From contig DATDVD010000009.1 of the NCBI GenBank assembly GCA_035290065.1, forward strand, positions 1-6,134: a DNA stretch of 6,134 nucleotides, written 5' to 3'. The position numbers and the translations under genes are program-made. The notes under the pieces are model-generated. The model had not been told where the DNA came from, made no database searches, and saw nothing but the letters and a program-made list of their open reading frames with translations. Numbering within the stretch: the first letter of the stretch is position 1; the number at the start of each line of letters is the position of its first letter. Source of the DNA: DATDVD01 sp035290065 (lineage in GTDB: Bacteria; Pseudomonadota; Gammaproteobacteria; Coxiellales; Coxiellaceae). Below, piece by piece: positions 1-5,067 of the stretch.

Positions 1-669
1 ACCGAAAATCGAGCCGCTATTGAAGCGTGGATTGCGACTACGCGAGAGACTGTTGCAACCATTGAGGTTGATTTAGCGGCGGCGGCTGCAAGCAGTGGGA
101 AAGGAGCTGCCGCAGCGGCTAGCGCTGCAGGCGCCGGCGGAGCTTCGGCAGAGAGAAGCGGCCGTGAATCATTTTCTGATCCTCGTGCTGAGGAAGACGA
201 TACAGCGGCGGAAGGCGCCGCTGCGGCTGGGGGAGGTATGGGAGCTGATTTCCCTATGTCACCTAATAGATTGGAACCTGAAGGCTTAGAGGGGAGAAGA
301 GCTGCTTATACAAGACGACTTCGACATCATAGCCCAAGTGACTTGAGAGCAACCGATGGCGCAGCTGCCGCTGCTGCGACAGCAGGAATGGGAAGCGTCG
401 AGGACGATTCCTTTGCAGATGCTCCAGGCTTGAGGACACGAGAACGACGTCATCGTGTATCCGCTCGACCTAAACCGTTTTCCAGAGTGGGTGGAGGAAG
501 CCGCTTTTGGCCAATAGGAGCTGCTGCTAGGCAGCTGGGCAGAAGGCCTCCTGCACCGGTGCCGGGAACAGGGGCGGCCGATGATGCCGCGGCCTTTCCT
601 CAGCTTCGCGCAGTAGCGGATCCCTCTGACAATCCCTACTCGGCTGCAGACGCTAATGCACGGTTGTAA
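1..669 (+). CDS. Ala/Gly/Arg-rich low-complexity protein, C-terminal part (5' end outside window)
   Basis: I do not recognise this protein. The frame is open from the first base to a TAA at 667-669, giving 222 residues with no start visible; the internal ATG at 238 (residue 80) is unlikely to be the true start because the frame is open well upstream with similar composition. Residues 1-25 look like an amphipathic helix from a folded domain. After that come Ala runs (about residues 26-30, 36-40, 73-76 and 121-126), Gly clusters, acidic patches (EEDD, EDD), and an Arg/Pro-rich stretch (about 145-195). There is no membrane segment, Cys pair or catalytic motif. Eleven of 25 Arg codons are AGA/AGG, unlike the genes downstream. 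It is most likely the disordered tail of a larger, fast-evolving or acquired protein. The promoter and tRNA that follow suggest it is a separate transcription unit. Confidence is good that it is coding, low on function. Confidence 0.6.
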   Translation, partial: TENRAAIEAWIATTRETVATIEVDLAAAAASSGKGAAAAASAAGAGGASAERSGRESFSDPRAEEDDTAAEGAAAAGGGMGADFPMSPNRLEPEGLEGRRAAYTRRLRHHSPSDLRATDGAAAAAATAGMGSVEDDSFADAPGLRTRERRHRVSARPKPFSRVGGGSRFWPIGAAARQLGRRPPAPVPGTGAADDAAAFPQLRAVADPSDNPYSAADANARL

Positions 670-671
670 TA

Positions 672-700
672 TTGTACTTCCCCTCCCATAGTGCTACGCT
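672..700 (+). promoter_or_regulatory. Predicted promoter for tRNA-Val/thrS (extended -10 type)
   Basis: A TTGTAC -35-like hexamer at 672-677 and a TACGCT -10-like hexamer at 695-700 are separated by exactly 17 bases. The -10 is preceded by TGC (692-694), an extended -10 signal. Each hexamer matches the sigma-70 consensus at only 3 of 6 positions, but spacing and placement are right: initiation near 706-708 would give about a 10-base leader before the tRNA. It would be the promoter for the tRNA and, by read-through, for thrS and the genes behind it. No intrinsic terminator separates it from the upstream gene. This is a prediction by eye. Confidence 0.5.
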
Positions 701-717
701 TCTCTCCTTTTTAACGG

Positions 718-789
718 AGGCGCGTAGCTCAGTGGTAGAGCACCACCTTGACATGGTGGGGGTCGGTGGTTCAATCCCACTCGTGCCTA
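718..789 (+). tRNA. tRNA-Val (anticodon GAC), no encoded CCA
   Basis: A full cloverleaf can be drawn. The acceptor arm pairs AGGCGCG (718-724) with CGTGCCT (782-788), including one G-U pair. The D arm is GCTC/GAGC (727-730/738-741) around a 7-base loop. The anticodon arm is CCACC/GGTGG (743-747/755-759) with loop TTGACAT, placing anticodon GAC at 750-752. The variable loop has five bases (760-764). The T arm is GGTGG/CCACT (765-769/777-781) with loop TTCAATC. The discriminator is A789. The anticodon arm and D arm closely resemble E. coli tRNA-Val(GAC), which reads GUC and GUU. Two oddities: the first pair is A1-U72 instead of the usual G1-C72, and the bases after the discriminator are TGG, so CCA must be added enzymatically. 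Confidence 0.95.
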
Positions 790-801
790 TGGATAAAGTT
801 T

Positions 802-2724
802 ATGATCGAAATCACTTTACCCGACCACTCCATCAAGGAGTTTCCAGCCCCTATTACGGTTCAACAACTCGCCGCCTCTATCGGCAGTGGGTTAGCAAAA
901 GCCGCGATAGCCGGAGTGGTTAATGGCGAAGTCGTCGATACTTCTTTTCTGATTGAAAAAAACGCAGTCGTAAAAATCATCACCGAAAAAGAAGAACAAG
1001 CGCTCGATATTATTCGTCACTCTACCGCACACTTATTAGCTCAAGCGGTTAAGCGTTTATATCCTGAAGCACAAGTTACCATTGGTCCCGTGATTGAAGA
1101 CGGTTTCTATTATGATTTTTCGATCGACCATCCCTTTACGCCGGATGAATTAGAAACCATTGAAAAAACCATGCAGGCAATTGTGCAAGAACAGTTACCC
1201 GTCGAACGGAAAATTCTCACACGCCAACAAGCCATCGATTTATTTGCAGAACAAGGTGAAAATTACAAAGTAAAAATTATTCAAGATATTCCGGCGGCGG
1301 ACACCTTAAGTGCGTATCAACAGGGAGAATTTATCGATTTATGCCGAGGCCCCCATGTGCCCAATACTCGCTTTTTAAAAGCCTTTAAGCTCACCAAAAT
1401 CGCCGGTGCCTATTGGCGAGGAGACGCTAAAAATGAGATGTTACAACGCATCTACGGCACAGCATGGGCGAACAAACAACAATTAGAGGAGTATTTGCAT
1501 CGCTTAGAAGAAGCCGAAAAACGCGATCACCGAAAAATCGGCAAAAAAATGGATTTATTTCATTTCCAACCCGAAGCGCCGGGCATGGTATTTTGGCACG
1601 CCAATGGGTGGACTATTGTAAATGTTTTACAGGAATACGTACGCCGAATTTATCAACAAGGCCATTATCAAGAAATTAATACGCCATTATTAGTGGATCG
1701 CTCGTTATGGGAAAAATCGGGTCATTGGGAAAAATTTCACGAAGAAATGTTTGTGACCCACTCTGAAAATCGGGATTATGCGATTAAGCCGATGAATTGT
1801 CCGTGTCATGTGCAAGTGTACAATCAAGGCCTAAAAAGTTATCGCGATTTACCCGTGCGATTAGCAGAATTGGGTTCCTGCCACCGCAACGAAACTTCGG
1901 GTGCCCTCCATGGTCTAATGCGTGTGCGTCATATGGTGCAAGACGATGGCCATATTTTTTGCACGGAAAATCAAATTCAATCCGAAGTCGGGTTTTTTAT
2001 TCAGCAGCTTTATACTGTGTATAAAGATTTTGGATTTGAAGAAATTAAAGTAAAACTCGCCACTCGCCCAGAAAAACGAGTGGGCGAGGATGCAGTGTGG
2101 GATAAAGCCGAACAAGCGCTTGCGAATGCCTTACAGGAATACGGTATTGCTTGGGAAGAGTCCCCCGGCGAAGGAGCTTTTTACGGTCCTAAAATTGAAT
2201 TTTCCTTAAAAGATTGTTTAGGTCGTGTGTGGCAATGTGGTACTATGCAGCTCGATTTTTCCATGCCTAAACGGTTAGACGCGGAATTTGTCGACGAGGA
2301 CAATACCAAAAAGACGCCGGTGATGTTGCACCGGGCGATGCTGGGCTCTTTGGAGCGATTTATTGGGGTTTTATTAGAGCATCATGCGGGCGTTTTACCC
2401 CTGTGGTTAGCGCCGATTCAGGTCGTGGTGGCCAATATTAGCGAAGCGCAGGCGCTCTACGCCCAAAAAGTCACGGAAAACCTTAAAAAACAGGGCATAA
2501 GAGTCATTTTGGACTTGAGAAATGAGAAGATCGGCTTTAAAATCCGCGAACACACTCTCACAAAGGTTCCCTACCTAGTGGTGATCGGGGATCGAGAAGT
2601 CGAGACGAATACAATGGCGGTTCGGTCACTGTCAGGCCACAATGAGACAATGACCGGGGACCAGTTTTTCGCATTGATCGGGCCTGATCGTGTGCCACTG
2701 AGTTTAAGAGGAACAGGTTATTAA
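802..2724 (+). CDS. thrS: Threonyl-tRNA synthetase (class II)
   Basis: Cytosolic ThrRS, which activates threonine with ATP and charges tRNA-Thr; 640 residues against 642 in E. coli. The ATG at 802 gives the family-typical MIEITLPDHS start; a TTG at 748 in the same frame would start inside the tRNA and is rejected. A weak GGA (791-793) sits 8 bases upstream. Domains in order: TGS (about 1-62); editing domain with HSTAH (His73, His77) and C181RGPH185; class II catalytic core (about 240-535) with motif 2 around CHRNE (Arg362) and motif 3 MLGSLERF (Arg519); C-terminal anticodon-binding domain (about 536-640). Zinc ligands Cys333, His384 and His510 are kept. Unusual: MNCPCH and RHMVQDDGH replace the common MNCPGH and RGFTQDDAH, and the last ~15 residues (ending GTGY) do not resemble the E. 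coli tail. It ends overlapping infC by one base. Confidence 0.98.
   Translation: MIEITLPDHSIKEFPAPITVQQLAASIGSGLAKAAIAGVVNGEVVDTSFLIEKNAVVKIITEKEEQALDIIRHSTAHLLAQAVKRLYPEAQVTIGPVIEDGFYYDFSIDHPFTPDELETIEKTMQAIVQEQLPVERKILTRQQAIDLFAEQGENYKVKIIQDIPAADTLSAYQQGEFIDLCRGPHVPNTRFLKAFKLTKIAGAYWRGDAKNEMLQRIYGTAWANKQQLEEYLHRLEEAEKRDHRKIGKKMDLFHFQPEAPGMVFWHANGWTIVNVLQEYVRRIYQQGHYQEINTPLLVDRSLWEKSGHWEKFHEEMFVTHSENRDYAIKPMNCPCHVQVYNQGLKSYRDLPVRLAELGSCHRNETSGALHGLMRVRHMVQDDGHIFCTENQIQSEVGFFIQQLYTVYKDFGFEEIKVKLATRPEKRVGEDAVWDKAEQALANALQEYGIAWEESPGEGAFYGPKIEFSLKDCLGRVWQCGTMQLDFSMPKRLDAEFVDEDNTKKTPVMLHRAMLGSLERFIGVLLEHHAGVLPLWLAPIQVVVANISEAQALYAQKVTENLKKQGIRVILDLRNEKIGFKIREHTLTKVPYLVVIGDREVETNTMAVRSLSGHNETMTGDQFFALIGPDRVPLSLRGTGY
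2706..2722 (+). promoter_or_regulatory. Shine-Dalgarno and AUU start codon of infC, overlapping the thrS stop
   Basis: AAGAGGA at 2706-2712 lies 7 bases before ATT at 2720-2722. The ATT shares its last T with the thrS TAA (2722-2724), giving ATTAA. No other good Shine-Dalgarno serves the in-frame GTG at 2741, whose upstream bases (ACATGCGCGT) are poor. The AUU start of infC is widely conserved and in E. coli lets IF3 repress its own translation, because IF3 rejects non-canonical start codons. This site therefore decides the start and probably the regulation of infC, with translational coupling to thrS. Confidence 0.88.
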
Positions 2725-3238
2725 AGAGAAACATGCGCGTGTGAATCAGCAAATCCGGATACCCGAGATTCGCTTGATTGGAGCTGATGGTCAGCAAATT
2801 GGGGTGGTTAATACTTCCGAGGCTTTATTAAGAGCCGAAGAAGTCGGGCTAGATTTAGTGGAGATTTCTCCTACAGCTAAGCCCCCCGTTTGTCGAATTA
2901 TGGATTATGGCAAATATCAGTTTGAGCAAAGCAAGAAAAAAGCGGCTCAACGCAAAAAACAAAAAGTGATTCAAATTAAGGAAGTAAAATTTAGACCCGG
3001 CACGGACGTGGGCGACTTCCTGGTGAAAGTGAAAAAAATTCGCACTTTCTTGGAAAAAGGCAATAAAGCCAAAGTAACGCTGCGTTTTCGGGGTCGTGAA
3101 GTGCAGCACAAAGAACTGGGAATGGATTTATTACGACGCATTTGTTCGGAATTAGGGGAAGAAGCATTGATCGAGCAACAACCCCGCATGGAAGGGCGAC
3201 AAATGAGCATGGTATTTAGCCCCAACCGTGCCAAATAA
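2720..3238 (+). CDS. infC: Translation initiation factor IF3 (AUU start)
   Basis: IF3 binds the 30S subunit, keeps it apart from 50S and checks the start codon and initiator tRNA. From the ATT at 2720 the protein is 172 residues (E. coli 180) and begins MKEKHARVNQQIRIPEIRL, which lines up with the E. coli MKGGKRVQ... N-terminus; the GTG at 2741 would remove the first seven residues, including the basic lead. The N-domain (about 1-75) contains EVGLDLVEIS and PPVCRIMDYGKY. A Lys-rich linker helix (71-83) follows. The C-domain (about 84-170) contains KFRPGTDVGD, TLRFRGRE and MEGRQMSMV. All family signatures are intact. It overlaps thrS by one base and is separated from rpmI by a 132-base gap holding repeats, with no intrinsic terminator, so transcription probably continues. 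Confidence 0.96.
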   Translation: MKEKHARVNQQIRIPEIRLIGADGQQIGVVNTSEALLRAEEVGLDLVEISPTAKPPVCRIMDYGKYQFEQSKKKAAQRKKQKVIQIKEVKFRPGTDVGDFLVKVKKIRTFLEKGNKAKVTLRFRGREVQHKELGMDLLRRICSELGEEALIEQQPRMEGRQMSMVFSPNRAK

Positions 3239-3248
3239 AAAAGGGTAA

Positions 3249-3292
3249 AGGTTGGCATTGAACCCTGAAAAGGTTGGCTGCTAACCCTGAAA
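3249..3292 (+). repeat. Tandem pair of 22-bp repeats
   Basis: Two directly adjacent 22-base units (3249-3270 and 3271-3292) agree at 18 of 22 positions; both start AGGTTGGC and end AACCCTGAAA, and all four differences lie in the centre (ATTG against TGCT). Within each unit GGTT and AACC can pair as a 4-bp stem with a 7-base loop. An additional GGGT at 3243-3246 looks like part of a further degenerate copy. The second unit directly abuts the REP element, sharing its trailing AAA. There is no U-tract, so this is not an intrinsic terminator. Its function is unknown. Confidence 0.7.
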
Positions 3293-3319
3293 CTGTAGGG
3301 GCAGACCGTGGTCTGCCCG
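3290..3319 (+). repeat. REP element copy 1 (GTAG-headed palindrome), infC-rpmI gap
   Basis: A GTAG head (3295-3298) is followed by a perfect 9-bp hairpin, GGGCAGACC (3299-3307) and GGTCTGCCC (3310-3318), with a GT loop. The whole 30-base block is identical to bases 3924-3953. A GTAG tetranucleotide followed by a palindrome is the known form of REP sequences mobilised by REP-associated tyrosine transposases (RAYTs); no such gene lies in this window. In the mRNA it would form a stable hairpin between infC and rpmI. No T-run follows, so it is unlikely to terminate by itself. Confidence 0.85.
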
Positions 3320-3325
3320 TATCAA

Positions 3326-3347
3326 ACCTTGCACGATAGACCAAGGT
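3326..3347 (+). promoter_or_regulatory. Small hairpin in the rpmI leader
   Basis: ACCTTG (3326-3331) and CAAGGT (3342-3347) form a perfect 6-bp stem with a 10-base loop, ending 12 bases before the rpmI Shine-Dalgarno (GAGGA, 3360-3364). In E. coli the rpmI leader holds the bL20 translational operator, a pseudoknot mimicking 23S rRNA. This stem is in the right place for such a role, but I cannot show the bL20 recognition features, so it may be chance. Confidence 0.3.
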
Positions 3348-3370
3348 AAATGATTAAAAGAGGAACCCCT

Positions 3371-3568
3371 ATGAAAAAAATGAAAACCAACCGAGGCGCC
3401 AGAAAACGCCTTAAATTAACAGGCAGTGGCCGTGTAAAATATCGCCATGCCAACCGAAATCATATTCTGACTAAAAAATCCAACAAGCGTAAATTGCATT
3501 TGCGTGCTACGGATGAATTAAGTCCGAGTGATGTTAACGAAGCGAAACGATTAATTGGAGTGAAATAG
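3371..3568 (+). CDS. rpmI: 50S ribosomal protein bL35
   Basis: A small, very basic protein of the large ribosomal subunit, 65 residues, the same length as E. coli bL35. The ATG at 3371 is preferred over the in-frame ATG at 3350: it gives the typical MKKMKTNRGARKR start and lies 6 bases after GAGGA (3360-3364). Conserved features are KTNRGARKRLKLTGSG near the N-terminus and the central HANRNHILTKKSNKRK block (about residues 26-41). The C-terminal third (SPSDVNEAKRLIGVK) is less conserved, as usual. It is followed after two bases by rplT, a classic coupled pair, so both proteins are probably made in equal amounts from one mRNA. REP elements flank the pair on both sides. Confidence 0.96.
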   Translation: MKKMKTNRGARKRLKLTGSGRVKYRHANRNHILTKKSNKRKLHLRATDELSPSDVNEAKRLIGVK

Positions 3569-3570
3569 CC

Positions 3571-3921
3571 ATGGCCCGAGTAAAACGTGGTGTTGTAGCC
3601 AGAGCAAAACATAAAAAAGTATTAAAACAAGCCAAAGGTTATTACGGCGCACGATCACGCGTATTTCGTGTGGCCAAGCAAGCCGTGATCAAAGCTGCTC
3701 AATATGCCTATCGCGATCGCCGCACTAAAAAACGCGATTTTCGTGGGTTATGGATTATCCGAATCAATGCAAAAGCGCGTGAAGCAGGCTTATCCTACAG
3801 CCAATTTATTAACGGTTTGTTAAAAGCGGGTGTAGAACTCAACCGCAAAATGTTAGCCGACATCGCGCTCCGCGATCCTGTTGCCTTTGCGGAATTAGCC
3901 AAAATGGCAAAAGAAGCCTAA
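3571..3921 (+). CDS. rplT: 50S ribosomal protein bL20
   Basis: bL20 binds 23S rRNA early in large-subunit assembly; 116 residues against 118 in E. coli. The ATG at 3571 gives the canonical MARVKRGVVARAKHKKVL start, two bases after the rpmI stop. A GGAG at 3557-3560, inside the end of rpmI, is the likely Shine-Dalgarno at a 10-base spacing. The basic N-terminal extension (1-60) carries the family signature KGYYGARSRVFRVAKQAV and YRDRRTKKRDFRGLWI. The globular C-domain (about 61-116) contains INAKAREAGLSYSQFINGL and ends AKMAKEA. In E. coli bL20 represses its own operon by binding the rpmI leader, using this C-domain; whether that holds here cannot be read from the sequence. Confidence 0.98.
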   Translation: MARVKRGVVARAKHKKVLKQAKGYYGARSRVFRVAKQAVIKAAQYAYRDRRTKKRDFRGLWIIRINAKAREAGLSYSQFINGLLKAGVELNRKMLADIALRDPVAFAELAKMAKEA

Positions 3922-3923
3922 TT

Positions 3924-3996
3924 AAACTGTAGGGGCAGACCGTGGTCTGCCCGGGAACCTCGTATAAGAAATGGCAGACCACGGTCTGCCCCTACA
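3924..3996. repeat. REP doublet (REPIN-like): copies 2 and 3 in inverted orientation, rplT-pheS gap
   Basis: Copy 2 (3924-3953, + orientation) is identical over 30 bases to the copy in the infC-rpmI gap. Copy 3 (3973-3996) is the exact reverse complement of 24 bases of the same element and ends CCTACA, the complement of the TGTAGG head. A 19-base AT-richer spacer (3954-3972) separates them. Each copy can fold into its own 9-bp hairpin, or the two can pair with each other over 24 bp as one long stem. Two REPs facing each other are the mobile unit called a REPIN, mobilised in trans by a RAYT transposase. The element lies between rplT and pheS and would be part of any read-through mRNA, where it could act as an RNA stability or processing barrier. 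Confidence 0.85.
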
Positions 3997-4033
3997 AAGA
4001 ATTAAGGCATGTTCTGGTTAACAAGGTCATAGT

Positions 4034-5056
4034 GTGGAAGAAAAACTTCAATCTCTCCTGACTCAAGCTCAGCATGCCCTCGACACGGCCAATGACCTTA
4101 CTACCCTCGAATCCCTCAAAGTCCAATACCTCGGCAAAAAAGGGGAAATCACAGAACTGTTAAAACAGATCAGCCAATGGCCGGTTGCCGATCGGCCGCG
4201 TATGGGGCAAATGGTGAATGCCGTTAAAGAACAATTACAATCCCTGATTCAATCCAAACAGGAGCACTTGCAGTCTGCCGAGCTAAATGCTCGTTTATAC
4301 GCCGAAGCGATCGATATCACCTTACCCGGACGTCGGTGTGAAGCCGTAGGTAGTTTGCATCCGGTTACCTTAGTGCGCCAACGAGTAGAAGCTTTATTTC
4401 ATAGCATAGGCTTTGAGGTGAACGAAGGGCCTGAAATCGAAGACGAATACCATAACTTTGAAGCGCTCAATATTCCCGCGCATCATCCCGCTCGTGCGAT
4501 GCACGATACATTTTATTGCGAACACGATTTATTATTGCGCACGCATACCTCGAACGCGCAAATTCGGGTGATGAAAACGCAAAAACCACCGATTCGTATT
4601 ATTACGCCAGGTCGTGTGTATCGCTGTGATTCCGATCGCACACATACCCCCATGTTCCATCAAGTAGAAGGATTAGTGGTGGACTCGCACAGCACGTTTG
4701 CCGATCTGAAAGGCCTTCTACAAAATTTCATCTCGGAATTTTTTGAACAATCTTTGAAATTCCGTTTGCGGCCTTCGTATTTTCCATTTACAGAGCCATC
4801 TGCGGAAATGGATATTTCCTGCGTTAATTGTGAGGGCCAAGGCTGTCGTATTTGTAAGGAAACCGGTTGGTTAGAAATTTTAGGTTGCGGCATGATTCAT
4901 CCCAATGTGCTCAAGAATGTAGGTATTGATCCGGAACGCTATTCCGGTTATGCCTTTGGTATGGGGTTAGACCGATTGGCCATGTTGCGTTATCGAATTT
5001 CTGATTTAAGACTGTTGTTTGAAAATGATATACGGTTCCTGAGTGAATTCGTATAA
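4034..5056 (+). CDS. pheS: Phenylalanyl-tRNA synthetase alpha subunit
   Basis: Catalytic subunit of the (alpha-beta)2 PheRS that charges tRNA-Phe; 340 residues (E. coli 327). The GTG at 4034 is the only reasonable start: an in-frame TAA lies at 4019-4021, and AAGGT (4023-4027) is 6 bases upstream. Domains: N-terminal coiled coil that contacts tRNA (about 1-90, with QYLGKKGEIT), then a class II catalytic core. Signatures include DITLPGRR, GPEIEDEYHNFEALNIP, HHPARAMHDTF, motif 2 GRVYRCDSDRTHTPMFHQVEG (193-213, quoted here by its position), RPSYFPFTEPSAEMD and motif 3 GMGLDRLAMLRY with Arg314. Ala307 matches E. coli Ala294 in the Phe pocket. An inserted CxxC-x4-CxxC (Cys263, 266, 271, 274), absent from E. 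coli, explains most of the extra length and probably binds zinc. pheT follows after 11 bases. Confidence 0.97.
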   Translation: MEEKLQSLLTQAQHALDTANDLTTLESLKVQYLGKKGEITELLKQISQWPVADRPRMGQMVNAVKEQLQSLIQSKQEHLQSAELNARLYAEAIDITLPGRRCEAVGSLHPVTLVRQRVEALFHSIGFEVNEGPEIEDEYHNFEALNIPAHHPARAMHDTFYCEHDLLLRTHTSNAQIRVMKTQKPPIRIITPGRVYRCDSDRTHTPMFHQVEGLVVDSHSTFADLKGLLQNFISEFFEQSLKFRLRPSYFPFTEPSAEMDISCVNCEGQGCRICKETGWLEILGCGMIHPNVLKNVGIDPERYSGYAFGMGLDRLAMLRYRISDLRLLFENDIRFLSEFV

Positions 5057-5067
5057 CCGAGAACATT

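Noticed and set aside
95..289. 64-codon + frame inside the left-edge region
   Set aside because: It overlaps the longer frame that is open through all 669 bases and has no supporting start signal.
610..669. C-terminal type IV secretion signal on the left-edge protein
   Set aside because: The last residues (ending SAADANARL) show no Glu-block and no convincing signal; calling it an effector would be speculation.
2558..3258. Minus-strand open frames across the thrS end and infC
   Set aside because: They lie antisense to clearly conserved genes, have no family resemblance or Shine-Dalgarno, and are shadow frames. The same applies to minus frames over pheS and pheT.
3299..3318. REP hairpin as a rho-independent terminator of infC
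   Set aside because: The stem is strong, but no run of T follows; the same holds for the copies after rplT. Read-through is expected.
3329..3357. TTGCAC as a -35 box of an rpmI promoter
   Set aside because: No acceptable -10 at the right distance, and the start would fall on the Shine-Dalgarno.
3290..3996. Repeats as a CRISPR array
   Set aside because: Three copies in mixed orientation, split by two genes, with no regular spacers and no cas genes.
3971..4021. Short ORF starting ATG at 3971 (16 codons)
   Set aside because: It is mostly a translation of the inverted REP copy, with no Shine-Dalgarno and no family resemblance.
4009..4032. Short ORF MFWLTRS ending one base before the pheS GTG, as a possible leader peptide
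   Set aside because: Only one Phe, its AAGG is one base from the ATG (too close), and no terminator/antiterminator pair is present.
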